Assembly: GCA_035578175.1 (NCBI GenBank)
Contig: JAQMRL010000002.1
Location: forward strand, 135,956,171 to 136,020,170
Length of the DNA stretch: 64,000 nucleotides
Source of the DNA: Catonia carolina
Lineage: Eukaryota; Arthropoda; Insecta; Hemiptera; Achilidae
Reading direction: 5' to 3'
A program made the position numbers and the translations under genes. Under the pieces are notes generated by a model. The model was not told the origin of the DNA. It ran no database searches and saw only the letters and a list, made by a program, of their open reading frames with translations. This document shows, one piece after another, positions 24,031 to 37,600 of the stretch (positions within the stretch are counted from its first letter, which is position 1; every line of letters begins with the position of its first letter).

Positions 24031-24839
24031 AAAAATATGACGTTTTAGAGGAGTGTTCCTGCATGTTCTTTAATTAATTTCAGCTTAAGTTCAACGTTGA
24101 AGTACAAAGTAATATGACCGCTCTTGCAATAAAGAGCTTTTTGCACTTTCTTAAATGGCAAACAAGTTTGTAGTGTATTTTTGGAACCATTTTCACTGTA
24201 AAATGCATCTCATAACGAGAGAAAGCAAAGCGAAGAGAGAAGGAGTGGAGGCATGCAAATGATGCGTACAGCGCCAGTGCTGGAACACACTGCAAATAGC
24301 GGCAACACTGGAGGCTAAGAGCCCCGAGCGCTCCCATACCGTTACTGCTCCAGGTTTGTTTTACTTTTAATTCTACTATAATCATCTGCATTTCAACTAC
24401 ATTTAAGGTAGGCATGTTGGAAGATTTTCATTAAAATGAATAGCCTAATTTTTTTTAAAAAAAACGTATGGGTTCTACGTAGGCATACTTTCTAAAAACA
24501 TTAAATAATAATTTAAACAAAACCGAAATAATTGTTATTCTCCCATGTCAAAGAAATAACTAGGTAGGTAGCCAGTAATATCACCAAAGACCAAAATTAG
24601 GTAGGCTATCTACCCAAATTTACTTAATACGTGCAAGATATAGTAGACCAATGTTGGTTTATGTATCCGTGAACATAGGTTCTTCTTTTACAATAATTTA
24701 ATTAATTTTGTTTTAGGATCAGCAAGTCGGTTTCTCTCGAAAAATTTAATCCAATTTGTTAATGACACACCCAGGAAAACTCATTTATTTCTAAGTTCTA
24801 GATTCTTAAAAAAACGGACGACTGTTTTGCACATTAAAC
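24031..24839. other. Unassigned intergenic sequence
   Basis: A 111-codon minus-strand frame at 24080-24415 has no domain or motif I recognise and is rejected as a gene. No repeat family seen. Confidence 0.4.
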
Positions 24840-24960
24840 GTATGCAGACTGTGAAGAATAACCGACGAGGAAAAGTGATGAGAAAGATGCCAAACCTGTA
24901 CGGGAACTGAATCTGGGGCTCCTGGCTAGAAATTTATCTACTTCTACCTGGCTGAAATTG
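24840..24960 (-). repeat. tRNA-derived SINE fragment (family C)
   Basis: It matches 490-609 in order: GCAGACTGTGAAGAATAACC, AAAAGTGATGAGAAAGATGC, then a worn B-box region CGGGAACTGAATCTGGGGC. Too degraded for a tRNA. Confidence 0.6.
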
Positions 24961-25577
24961 GGCTACTACTTAATCAGTAAAATGTATTTTCTGAACCGTG
25001 TTTACCGAAAACTAGTTGTGATTTTCACCGAACTAGTGGCTAAGACCACTACAACAAAATTTAACACAAACCGATGCCTTTGGTCCCAGGGTCCATCCCT
25101 ATCTCTCAGGGTTTTCTTACAGTTTTTATTTATAGGCCTCTGTATACTTACGTCCTATTGTTTTTATAATTAGTAACGGCTGACGCGGTACGTAATGGTT
25201 CGCCCATTTTTAACTCACATGTGTACAACTAAGATAATAAATATAATATAATTAGTTGACGTGTAATGACTGTAAATTTCAGCAATATTATATTTCAAAA
25301 ATTAGTTCTGTTGTGTTATATTCGTAAACTGGAGGTTGTGTGGGTTGTAGTGTTGGCGGAACTGAGCGTCACACATGCATCCACTCCACGGCTACAATGA
25401 TTTTGGTATAAGGATCAAAGAACTGTGTTATCGAGTTTGTTTATACATTTTTACAAATGGAATTAACCTTATCTTTTATACTTAAATGATGCTGAGAAGC
25501 AAATTTTTGTGATTAATTAGTTGTAGTTTTAAGCTAGTTGAATTTATCACAGTATTTTTCTGTAAATTTAATTCAAA
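24961..25577 (+). promoter_or_regulatory. Probable XRN1 promoter and 5' UTR region
   Basis: No coding sequence or repeat family is recognised in these bases directly upstream of the XRN1 ATG. The stretch from about 25330 to 25400 is richer in G and C than its surroundings. I see no convincing TATA box or initiator, so the transcription start and any 5' intron cannot be placed. Function is inferred from position only. Confidence 0.4.
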
Positions 25578-25652
25578 ATGGGTGTACCGAAGTTTTTTAG
25601 GTACATTAGTGAACGTTATCCTTGTTTAAGCGATGTAGTTCGTGAACATGAG
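25578..25652 (+). CDS. XRN1: XRN1 exon 1 (coding part), residues 1-25
   Basis: The ATG sits in the context TTCAAAATGGG. The 25 codons give the invariant XRN N-terminus MGVPKFFR and end at VREHE, directly before donor GTGAGT. Phase 0. The 5' UTR lies upstream, but its start cannot be placed. Confidence 0.95.
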
Positions 25653-28600
25653 GTGAGTATTTTCAACAAAGAAAGTACGGTTGTTTATTATTACACCATT
25701 TTACTTTATAACGTCAGTTTTATAATTTAATGTTCTTCTAGCAAGAGCAACCAGTTGCCGACTTGTAGTTAGTATAACCGTATTGGAACTGGGCTCTAAT
25801 TGCCGCTTTGAATTACTTTTAACATTCAAATTAATTAAATTACAGTTTCAACTTCGGAAATGGTATTTGAATACATTTTCGGCACACCTAAGTTTCATTG
25901 TAGAGCGTGTGAGATTATGGGGCCCTTTCTAATTAAGCCTATCAAAAGCCCAAGCCTTCTGCCAAAATGAGTAGGTTGCATGCATTGCACCATTTAGGCA
26001 ACTCTTAAAGTTTTTTTCTATTCTTAAAACTAGCTTTATGTTAAAATTATTGTGATTGGTTTATTGCATTTCTTAGTTCTTTTTAGTGGCAGACTAATAC
26101 ATCTAGCAATCCAACTTTTAAAGGAGTTTTGGTTAGGTTATGTTAGAGAGTTATTTTTGTTTGGTGGTATTATTTAAAGATTCCATTCGTTCAATCAGTC
26201 TGTGCAGATCACTAACTGTAAAAATGAAGAACAGAAATAACATATCTAATGAGCTCATCACAGGGTTGTAAGTCTGGAATGCGTGTCCTTATGAGTGGGT
26301 GAACAGTCATGGCAGTCTTATTAACTACATTATTATTTAATAAGCAAAATATAGAACACTGTAAATATGGCAGATATGAACTTGATATTTCAATAATGAT
26401 TATTGAAATTGACACTTGAAGGAAGACTAAAACATACTAAACCCCAACGAACTAAAGACTGCAGATGAGATCTAGCCAATAACAGCCTGGGTCGGGTGTG
26501 AGGTTGCCCTTTTGCGAAGTCACACTGTTCCAGCGAACTCCAGCTGACTTTTTGTTAGGTTGTCATCCACAGTGGGCCACAACGTGACAACACAGGGTAT
26601 GATTAACGAAAGTCAATTGGCTCTGTGCTGTGATCTAGGTCTCTATGGTTCACCTTTATCTGAGTCTCTTATTTCGTTAAGCTATAGTGTCAAATTTTGT
26701 TATGATTCATTAGTATCCACTTATGTTAAAGTTATATGATATGTTTTAAAGTTGGCTAAAATTAAAGCACTTTTCAATAAAGGACCTTAATTTCTTGGGA
26801 ATTGTGGATGTATTCTCTCCATCCAGTATTCTCAAGAATTTTACAAAAATTTTCTTATCCTGGAATGTAAAACTCTACATTGTTTCCTCTTCAGTTTGGC
26901 TTGTAGGAAAATGAATAATTTTATTCCCTTTGTTGTTGGTTGTACTTTCCATTTTCCTCAGTTGTTTATTTTACTATGTAGGCCCTATATAAACAATTTC
27001 TATTCTTTTGCCTGGATCCCATACAAACAATTTTAATAATTTGCAGTTGAGATCTGTGTAAATTTTTCTGCAAGAAAAGAGATAATTCTGTACTTAAATC
27101 TAATAAGATGTTTAATTAAATTATTCAAATGATTTTATTGTAATAGACTAAATATAGTTAACTGTTATAACAACTAACTATCCATTGTTTGGTTTTTCCC
27201 AAATTCAGTATAAATTATATTCTCTGTGATACAGCCTTACAAAAAGTGACAGATGCACAACAATGTGTTTGATTCTACATTGTTGAAAACTTGAGTTGGA
27301 TAACCCATATACAGTCTAGCCTCTCTTAGTTTGCTCCTAATGTAAACAAATAATGATGTCACTGAGCATGCGCATTATATCAAAATGTGTACACACTGAT
27401 TAAAAAGTAACTACAAAATACTCTCAAAAGTATTTTTAGAAATGAAATTGTTAGGCCTACATCATATCATGACTGATGTTTTTAGTTCTTTAAGTAATTA
27501 TAATTTAAAAAATAGTTAACTTAATAGGAATACGACATCCGTAAAGTTGCACTCTAGCGTGTACCCTGTAGTAGGCAGCTTTTGTTTGTTGACAGTAGGA
27601 GCGAACGGCTGAACTGTATGTAATTGTTTTACTAAATTATTTCAGTCGTGTGTGTTTTATTCTAAGAAGTTTCAAAAACTTTTAACAATTAAAGATCTAA
27701 TTATGATTTCTTTCTCAAATGTATTTATTATATTATTCAGCCATTGTGTAGGCCTACGGCAATGGGATAGTTCATCAGACCATAGTAAATTTTTTGTATC
27801 CAAAAATACACAACTTTTGTCAATATTTTTCAAACCCAGCTCTGTAAAACTCATTTAACAAGTTCAAAATTCTTATGCTGTTGTCACTGTATATCCTTTT
27901 TCTGAAGTTCTAAAGTTTATTAAAAAACATGGTCTTATTTACTATAATAACTTAAATCACAGTAGACTATTACAAAATTGTGTTGTTTAGGTCACCAGTC
28001 GAAAGTTTGGTTTGAACCTCGAGATATTTTACCTAGTAAAATGAGGAGTGAGGTGGTTTACGTTTGCCTTCCTCACTGAGTAGAAAAGTATGCTTATCAG
28101 CGTCCACTCTGAAAAGCACATACTTTCTTTCCTGCGAATGACAACTTCACTTCATTCACCACAGGGTCTAGCTGTATAATGAAATTCATTAATTTCAGAG
28201 GAGATAACTTTGACTAGTGTCTTTTTCACCTCTACCTCTTCTATTCTTAAATACTTCAGTCATTTAATTGGCTTAATATGTGATGAGAAAAAACTGTTTT
28301 TTTTATAGTCCTGGAACTTACAGATTGATTACAAATAATGTTAACACTCCACCTGTCTGTTATGAGCATATTGCATAACTGTGAGAATTGAAAATCATAG
28401 AACTTTTAAGACGTATGATTACAAGTGAATTCATTTTTATAATAAACTACATCACCTAATATAAAGAATTTCACTGTGAAACAATTTAATAAGAACTTAC
28501 AAAATAATGCATATTGTTATAGATTACTATGTTGTTATTGTAATAATTGCCCATAACAGAAAGGCGAAGTGTCAAATTATTTACACTCAATCTGTTAGTT

Positions 28601-31600
28601 GCAGGGCTAAAATAAATAGTTCTGTTTCTTATCACATGGTCATCCAATTAAATGACTGAATCATTTAAGAACAGAAGAGGTAGAGGTGTAAAAGACACTA
28701 ATCAGAGTTATCTCATCTAAAAGTAATGGATTTCATTATGCAGCCAGACCCTGTGGTGAATGAAGTGAAAGTGTCATTTGCAGAGTGGAAAATATATGCT
28801 TTTCAGAGGGCCTGGCATGCTGATAAGTGTACTTTTCCACTCAGTGAGGAAGGCACTTGTAAACCACCTCACTCCTCGATTTACTTAGTAAAACCTCTAC
28901 AGGTTCAAACCAGCCTTTTGGCTGATGACCTAAACAACATTGTAATACAAAAATTTTTAAGTTTTCTTCCTGTGATTTAGAGAAAAATAATTTTTATGTA
29001 TTTGTTACATCAACAGCATGGATGTTAGTGACTGCTGTGACTTGTAACTTGTTAAATTTCTAAACTAGCTGGGGATTTAGCTCAGAACATTTTGCTTTGT
29101 ACTGTTGTGTACTTTGTATTGTTGGACATGCTTACCAACTATCCAACAATGGTGGGCAATTAGTTGATTTAAGTTTATAGTTTGTTATATTTTGATGATG
29201 ATCTGACAAACTGATATTTGTTTTTTTTATTATTACCCCACATTAACTTTTTAAAATTCGATAAAATGTATTCCTGTTACAGATACCAGAGTTTGATAAT
29301 TTGTATCTAGATATGAATGGGATTATTCATGTTTGTTCTCATCCAAATGATTTTGATCCACATTTTAGAATCACCGAAGAAAGTATATTTACTGATATAT
29401 TTCATTACATTGAGGTATTTATTATTATTATTATTATATTTTTAGCTTGAGAAATCTTAGGTTTACAATTAATATAGACCTAGAAAAAGTTTGTTTATTT
29501 GTGTTATTAGGTGATAATTTATGTCAAAGTTTACTGTGGAATTCAGTTGAACATCAGCCAGGTGTTAGTTGAGTATTATAATATGTTAATTGTGTTGCAT
29601 AATTTACACACATTTGTATAAAGTATAGTGCATACTTTGTGCCAGTATGGGATTAAGTGATAAAAAACAGTTAAAATGAAGGCAGGCGGTAGAAATGAAA
29701 TTCAAGAGGAGTATTGCTAGAAAAGACAAAAAGAGATTAAATAAAGTGATTTAATTAGGGAACGATTAGGGTTGGACAAGTAAAGCTACTATGATTTGTT
29801 CATGTAAGTAGGATGGAGAAGGGTAGGCGGCTTAAAACAATGCTGTACTTGGAGATTTAAAAACTCTGGTGTGAAACACTCACACAACTTTCTCTTGCCA
29901 ATGCAAATAATTAACAATATAACCTAACATTAGAAATAAACAAAAAACTAACCTCTAAAAATATAACCTTATTTTAATCATGACTGAAAGACGGAAAATG
30001 AAAATCGAACTCAGTTCGGCTTAAAAATACGGAAAATTACTCTTTCACACTAAACTAGGCTCTGTAGAGAAATGCATACTAAGGCTGAAATCTTAAAAAA
30101 ATAGATTTTCACACGTTTTTGTGTAAAAAAAAAACAGAAAATCGCTAATTACTGCTAAACTAAGCGTTATACAAAAAAATGTTTGAAATAAGAGTTATAG
30201 GTTTTTAAATTCTCTACAACTTTTATTATATAAGTTTTTGCGCTAAAATTTATAATGAAGCCGTAATCTTAAAAAAACTATTTCTTTACGTGAAAACAGC
30301 CTCACAGAGAATTTCAGTAAACATGGCGCCTACCCTATCTTGTAGAGCATAAAAAATGAGTAAACCAGGCGATTTAAAAAAAAATTGTAGGACCAGTTTT
30401 TGAGAAAATCGCAAAAAAGTGAAAAATTATACGAATAAACTACTACTTCCGGTTGACCGATTTTGATGAAAATGTTCGCGTCGAGTCCGGTAGTGGTATG
30501 TAACTTAAGTTTCAAGTTTGAAGTTTGTACAATCATCCGTTCTTGAGATATTCTATTCACACACAGACCAATCGCTAAAAACATGTTTTTTGGGTTCAGG
30601 GGGTCTGAAAACATATAGATCCGATGAAAACTCGATTTTGAAAAATTGACATGAAAACAATACTTTCCTTCCTATATATTCATATAGGCAAGAGAAAGTA
30701 AAAAAGACCCAAAGGAAGTCCATGAGGTTAGTGTTTGGGTTCAGTGGATGGAGAGTAGTTGTGTTAAGTTCGACTTTATGAAACTTGGAAAACGAATAAC
30801 AAAGATGATGATGGGTTTACATACAAATTATGCTTGGATATAAAATGCTTCAGTAGTGTCACATTAGGTTTAAATTAAATCTGATGTTTTATTTGCCAAT
30901 GGCTGGAGCCAGCCAGTCTACCACTGCCAGCTGCATTGGCATTGTTGGTAATGTGCTCACCTCTCATCATGCGGTCTTGGGTTCGAATCCCATTCAGGCA
31001 CGCCATGTTTTCATACGTTACAAAAAATAATTTCATCCTTCTCCATCTGCATTAGCAGTAATTTCAGAACAGTCCATTTTGCTGAAACAGATATGCTTTC
31101 ATACAAAAACATTTTATGTTTTTACATACAAAATTACTTACTAAAAAGTTAAAATTAGGTTTTCTGTTTTAAAATTGTTATGGTTTTAGTTATTAGATTG
31201 TATGATTATTATATTTGCAGGTATTGGCGGGAACTTGCGTACAAGTCTATATTAGAACACCTTTATCTATTTGTGAGATGTATTAATAATATGTAATGAA
31301 TAACTTTTTGTTTTTCAGATTTTATTTCGTATGATTCAACCAAAACGCTTATTTTTTATGGCTGTGGATGGTGTCGCACCAAGAGCTAAAATGAATCAAC
31401 AGCGTGGTAGAAGGTAAATATTTTTAATTCAGTTATTTTGCGTGTACGATTTATGTTATAAAATATAACATAAATTAATATATTTAAGTTATGTAATAAG
31501 TTTTGAATGATAATCCTAATGAAAATTGTGAAATTTCCATTGTATCAAATTTTGAAAACCCCCAAAATATAAACCACCTCATCTTAAAATTCCAGTTTCA

Positions 31601-34600
31601 CATACAACTTCTTAACTAATTCTAAAGCATCACAATAAGTAGTTTAAGTGCACCATGAATCCTGAGTGACATCATTATCCTGAGAACAGATGTTTGTCAT
31701 TTGTACTTGTATCATTGATTTACCCCTGTTTAAATTTAATTTGATTTACAACCTGTTTAAAAACTTTTGTTTACTTAATAAATTTTAAATGTTAAGTATT
31801 CATGGTCGCAAGAAATGAAATACCAATGCCATGTTGGTTGTTGGTCGTGAAGAAGGGTGGTTGCTTAAGAGGGTTAAAAATATATGGGCCTCACGCAAAG
31901 TAAAATCGGTTCTTCTAAAAAATTTGTTGTAAGTAGGGTTTATCATTCATGTAGGGGAATAGGTTTATTTAGGTGATGTACATAATTTAAAAATTTTGGA
32001 GTTTGTGTAAAAAATGAAATTCTTGATCGGCTTGAAAGTGGTGACCATGGCAAGGGTCATAAAGTAAATCATGAGTTCAATATGCTAAAGAAAACTTTCG
32101 GAAAAGTGGTGAGGAAAACTTTTTTCGATTTGCTAAGCTAAACTAAGCTAAAATTAGTGTATGTTTTTAATAAAAATGTTTTAGTGTTTACCAATGATTA
32201 AACGTAGGTTTTATTATTTATTACCTACATTTGCAAGAGGAAGTCGTGTGTTTCACAACAAATTTTTATAAACTGGAATTAATTTCCTTACAGTATATAA
32301 AATTAATAACAAAATGAATGTGTGTTATAATCTTTTCTATAATCATTCGTATTGCCTCTTGGTGTTAGTCGTTAGCCTGCTTTTACTTCTAATACAAGAA
32401 ACGTAAAAATCAAGTGATAACTTATTAGATAACATCTTTAGTCATGAGATTGTCTTTGCATATGGATGAGCGTGAGGAAGGGAAGTGAAAATTTGCAGTG
32501 TTACCAACCTCAACAACGGTTTTCGGTTTCGTAATCTAAACAAAAGTTAGAATTTTTTGTGAAGTTTTTTTAAATTTTTAAGATTTTTTTTCTAACAAAA
32601 GTTAGAGCTGGCCAGTATTGGGTTCGAAGTTCCGGTTTCGACCAGAAGAGGTCCAAAACCGGAAGTCAAGAAATCAAAGTCGGAATTTTGAAACAATAAT
32701 AGTGTCATTTAAATTCCTCTTTAGAGTTGATACAGAAATCACTAATGGTTGTTTTTGCCATAAATCAAAGGTAAGCCTTATTAAAAATTGCGTCCAGCCA
32801 TTAGAAGCATCATCTCATGAAAGGAATTTTTTTTAAATATTTTTGTTATCTTTTTTTTAGATTTAGATCAGCCAAGGATGCAGAGGTATTAGAAGCTAAA
32901 GCTAAAGCAAATGGAGAAGTATTGCCAGATGCGGAAAGATTTGATTCTAATTGTATTACGCCTGGTACTACATTTATGGCTAGATTGCATGCCCAATTGA
33001 AATATTTTGTTTCTTATAAAATCAGTACTGATAAATTATGGCAAAAACCAACTATCATACTTTCTGGTCATGAGGTATGTATACTATTTTTTTTTTAACT
33101 TATTTGAAATTTTAACAGTTAACCTCCCAATAAAAATGTATTCACTCATCTTATAATCTTAAGATTTTTTTAGAGCTGAAAAAAATCTCTTTCAACGAGT
33201 AAATACATCTCAGTAATATAGGATTGTTTTTGTTGTATTGTGTAATTAATTGAAAAGGATAAGGTGATTTATTGTATTTACTTCAGCCTGAAGGTATAAT
33301 TGATTAACTCCTGAGTGATACAATATTCTGTTTTCAAGAAAATAAACGTGACGGGTTTCAGGTGTACTGATAATCTCAGAAGTGAACTAATTTTGAATAA
33401 TAAAACCTTAGAACACGTAAATTTGTTTATTTACGTGAGATGTCTCTTATGTATAATCACAAGTTGGAAAAATTAAATTGAAAAAGTTTTGAAGGCTTGC
33501 ATACACTTCGAGGAAAATGCTGGTCAGTAAAGTGTAGCTGGAGATAGTTTTAAAGTTTTATTACACCTTGGTTCTGCCAGTTTTGATTTACGGTTCAGAG
33601 TGTTGGAGGCTGCTAAGATGGGATTGTTAAGACCTTTAACCCTTTATAACCCAGTGTGACGAAGAAGTCACACTGGAGTGAAATAACAGACATCAAAATT
33701 TTAGTTATTAACAACTACTTTAGATTAGGAACGCTGGGTGTGAAGTGTAATAATTTTCTGTACCCGAGCCAGGAATCGAACTTGAGACTTCTGCTTTGCA
33801 GTGTAGCATACTGACCATTGCGCTACAGAGGCGACCATTAACCCTTTCTTACCCAGTGAGGCATAGAAGTCACATTGGAGTGAAATAACAGACATAAAAA
33901 CTTTAATTGTTAGCGACTACTTTTGATTAAAGGGCGCTGGATGTGAAGTGTAATAATTTTCTGTACCCTAGCCAGGAATCGAACCTGAGACCTCCGCTTT
34001 GCAGTGTAAGATGCTGACCATTACGCCACGGACGCGACCATTAGTTTCTTTTTAAAGTTAATTTTAGTCTTAAATATTCGTGTTCATTTACTAAAATAAA
34101 GTAGCATTTCTTCGAGTATGTTGAATGTACGTATAAAAGTATATTTTTTAGGCTGTATATACTGATTTTGTCCATTTTACCAATATTTTTGAATTGTAAC
34201 CTTTTTTAAGTCTTGAATAATGCTTTGCTACAAATCTAAGCAAGATAATTTTGTTTAGGAAGCCTGCACATGATTTTTACTTATTCATATTGTTGGGAAC
34301 TTTGATACCGTCAAGCCCAATGTGATATATTATGTGTCACACTTTTTTTTCACTCCATCAAAAAAAGGCAGAAGGTCTAAAAAAGATTTTATTTCACTTA
34401 AATGTCAGTAAAGTGTATGAAACAATGAACACGTATTTGTTTGTGTAAAGTTAAAAAATTTGGGATTGGAAGGGTTAAAAGGGTATTGACTGATGGACCA
34501 CAAAATAAATTAATATTAGGCTTGAACCTTATATGCCAGGTGTGATATAAACTATTCAGAAATAAAGGCAAAAGTGATTAAGTCACTTGTTGCGGATTCC

Positions 34601-37600
34601 AGCTGATCACACCCCAACAAGAGTTTACTTACAAGCCAATTGGAGAACATTGATTGGGATTGACATTCCGACTTCTTAAAAAAATTAACGGTTGCTAAGT
34701 TTGAAGTTGGAATAGGCCAGAAGATGTAGTCTATATCGTTGATGATTATAATAATGAACAATACTATTCAGCTCTGTAGTCAAAACATTAAAGAATTAGA
34801 ATGAGTTAAAAATCATTCATTGTCCTAGTTTACGCTTGATGTTATGTTTAATGTTATGTCTAACTGATGGTTGATGTTATTGTTGTCAATTAACAAGAGT
34901 GGTATTATTTTAATAAAGAATATTTATTTCTTCCAACTTGTTTGTTTATAATTCATACTTATCAGTAATGTTATTAACGTAATGTAATTTATATAGAAAA
35001 CATTTTCTATTTACTTTTTTTTACTGCTTTCTTTTTCTTTGATTTTTTACAAGTACAGTAATCCCTCAGTATCCGCTGGGGTTACGTTCCGGAGGGTTAC
35101 TGCGGTTCGTAAAACCGCGGATAATGATACCTTATATGAAGAAAAAGATGGGGGTTAGGTTCTGAAGGAAAAGTCCTGTAGTTGTTTTAAGTGTTTACTA
35201 GTTTTAGGAACATTTTACCGTTATTATAATCTATGAATATTTAATAAATACAGTACTGTATGCATACAAAATTTAAGTTGCTTTAAAATAGTTATGGCTG
35301 TTTGCTTCTTGTTCTTTTCAAACTCCTTGTGGACTTCTTCGTATGGTATCATCAGCTCCTGTAGTCCTCTTTTCAATTAAAGGGCCTTTTCCATGGGGGG
35401 ATCGGTCTTAACACGTGATCAGCGAGCTGCGTTGCCATGCTGAGGATCTCGTTGATGGTTTGTGAAGAAATGCTTGGCTTTGTTTCAGGATCGTTAGGAT
35501 CTTCGTCTTCATCTTCAGGCTGCTTGGCTATCTCATTGTGGGATGTTATCAGTTCCTCCAACTCCTCCACTGTTAGTTCCTGTTTATAGCTTAGGATCAT
35601 TTCTTCTATGTCCTGGTGGTCGATTTGAGCAAAACCCTCACCCTCCACGTTGTGAACAATTTTCAAAATTTCATCCACCACTGGTGTTTTAAATTTATAA
35701 AATTTCAAGCTCGTAGGGTGACACAGTAGAAGTTTTTGGAATTGTATGACTTCTCCACCTCCCACCAAGCACGGTGCACACAAGGTGAGATCACGTTTTA
35801 GGCCCACGGACAAAGTCCGTGGATAACCGAAACCCGCGGATACCAAGGGATTACTGTACTTTCATGGTGCGCACTGCTTCTTCAGGTAATAACATAAAGT
35901 ATTTCCTTTGGCAAAGGTAGATGCAATATTCACAATAAAAATTTTCTAGAAACTCTTATGTTATTACCTGTAGAAGCAGTGCGCACCGCGAAAGTACTTG
36001 TAAAATATCAAAGATAAATAAGGCAGTAAAAAATAGTAAATATTAAAGTTTATTTTATATAAATAAAAAAAAAACATTACATTAATATGATTCTGCTGCT
36101 ATGATGCTAACTAATACATAATTATAAGTAATAGTTATTTTTATTATTTTGTTTCTTTAGACACCTGGAGAAGGGGAACACAAAATTATGGATTATATAA
36201 GATATTTGAAATCAAAACCTGACTATGATCCAGATACAAGACATTGCCTTTATGGATTAGATGCTGATCTGATTATGCTGGGCTTGTGTACGCATGAACC
36301 ACATTTCGCTTTGTTGAGAGAGGAGGTATATTCTCATTATTCAATTGTTTTCTTATACCACCAAAATTTTTTGTATTAGTAACTATCAAGGTATAAATAT
36401 AAATAAGTAACTGTAAACTTGAACTTGTGAAAATATTCGAGCTCATAGCCTGGAAACAAACCTGAGAAATTTAGTGTCGTCTTAAACATTCTACCACTTT
36501 TTCATATCATGGTAGGTAGATAGTTTTTATTCCTACAGTTTTCCGTGTTGTTGATGAAAACTTTTCTGAATAATAACATCAGTGTTCAGTTGGAACAGGA
36601 TTTTTCTGTTCTTATTTTCCTTTCTGTTCAGTGCGAATATACGAGGGGGTACCCAAAAGTATACGGAATAGCTCTGCTGTGGGCGGAGCTTGTGCAGTAC
36701 AAATTCCCGCCACTAGGCTGCTTGTAGCGCTACTCATTGCCAGTTCAATGCCATTTTGTTCGTTGATCTAGCTTGTTCTGTTCTCGTGCAGTGATTGTTC
36801 TCGCTAGTGCTGTTTTGTGCTCGTGTCGTTTTTCATGATGGCAAGTTTTAATGAACAACGTGCGGCTGTGAAATTTTGCTTCTTGCTCGGTAAAAACGCC
36901 GCGGAAACAGTTGTAATGTTGAACACAGCTTACAAAGACGACGCTTTTGGAAAAACCCAAGTGTACGAGTGGTTTTTGCGCTTTGAAAATGGCGACATGT
37001 CGATTGAGAACAAACCTCGTTCTTGACGACCGTCGACTTCCCGAACAGACGAAAATGTTGTGAAAGTGAAAGAAATTGTACGAACAGACCGACGACAGAC
37101 CATTGACCAAATATCACAGGTTAGTGGGTTATCTTGGAGCTCAGTCCAACGCATTTTAACAGAAGACTTGACAATGAAAAGAGTCGCTGCCAAGTTTGTG
37201 CCTCGGGTTCTGACAGGCACTCAAAAGGAACGTCGAATTGAAACGTGTAGTGATTTGAAACAACAGCTTGAAACTGATCCAGATTTCATGTCAAAGATCA
37301 TTACGGGTGACGAGTCTTGGTGCTATGGGTACGACCCAGAAACCAAACAACAATCCAGTCAATGGAAGACTTCATTATCACCCCGACCAAAAAAAAATCG
37401 TCAAGTCAGATCGAACATCAAAACAATGCTGATTTGTTTTTTTGATGTGAGGGGAATTGTCCATTAAGAGTTCGTTCCACCAGGCCAGACGGTAAATCAA
37501 GCGTTTTATCTTGAAGTGTTAAGAAGACTACGAAACAGCATTCATCGTAAAAGACCTAATTTGTGGCAGACAGGGGACTGGTTTTTCCACCACGACAACG

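Larger units (their letters stand above)
25653..29282 (+). other. XRN1: XRN1 intron 1
   Basis: A 3.6-kb intron that begins GTGAGT and ends TTACAG. It holds a family H repeat (26451-26665) and two family B copies in opposite orientation. The rest is unassigned AT-rich sequence. Confidence 0.9.
29415..31318 (+). other. XRN1: XRN1 intron 2
   Basis: 1.9 kb, GTATTT to TTTTTCAG. It contains a worn LINE tail, a family E element and a family A SINE. The remaining ~400 bp show nothing recognisable. Confidence 0.9.
31414..32860 (+). other. XRN1: XRN1 intron 3
   Basis: 1.4 kb, GTAAAT to TTTTTTTTAG. It contains a family E terminal fragment and a family F repeat. 31420-32190 is unassigned. Confidence 0.9.
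35000..36047. mobile_element. Palindromic MITE (family G), copy 1, with nested Tigger-like element
   Basis: The arms are TTACTGCTTTCTTTTTCTTT and TTTTTTACAAGTAC on the left against, on the right, GTACTTGTAAAATATC and AAATAAGGCAGTAAA. The inner arms contain GTGCGCACTGCTTCTTCAGG and CCTGTAGAAGCAGTGCGCAC. Without the insert at 35056-35856 the repeat would be about 245 bp. A second copy lies at 39340-39525. Confidence 0.7.
33075..36160 (+). other. XRN1: XRN1 intron 4
   Basis: 3.1 kb, GTATGT to TTTCTTTAG. Contents are a LINE scrap, a TTAA element with duplicated tRNA-like units, and a palindromic MITE interrupted by a Tigger-like element. 33100-33540 and 34480-35000 are unassigned; the latter has a 69-codon minus frame with no recognised domain. 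Confidence 0.9.

Noticed and set aside
24080..24415. 111-codon minus-strand ORF
   Set aside because: Starts and ends without any recognisable motif. It overlaps no conserved segment and lies between a LINE end and a SINE fragment.
26212..26415. Additional host exon or gene in XRN1 intron 1 (67-codon minus ORF)
   Set aside because: No conserved motif and no splice-site context. The XRN1 reading passes directly from exon 1 to exon 2.
33770..34040. Pair of minus-strand tRNA genes
   Set aside because: The tRNA-like units are part of a duplicated ~200-bp repeat starting TTAACCCTTT and lack a convincing full cloverleaf.
35751..35846. N-terminal part of the 157-codon minus ORF as the start of a real protein
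   Set aside because: It translates the Tigger-like TIR. Only the C-terminal part resembles transposase.
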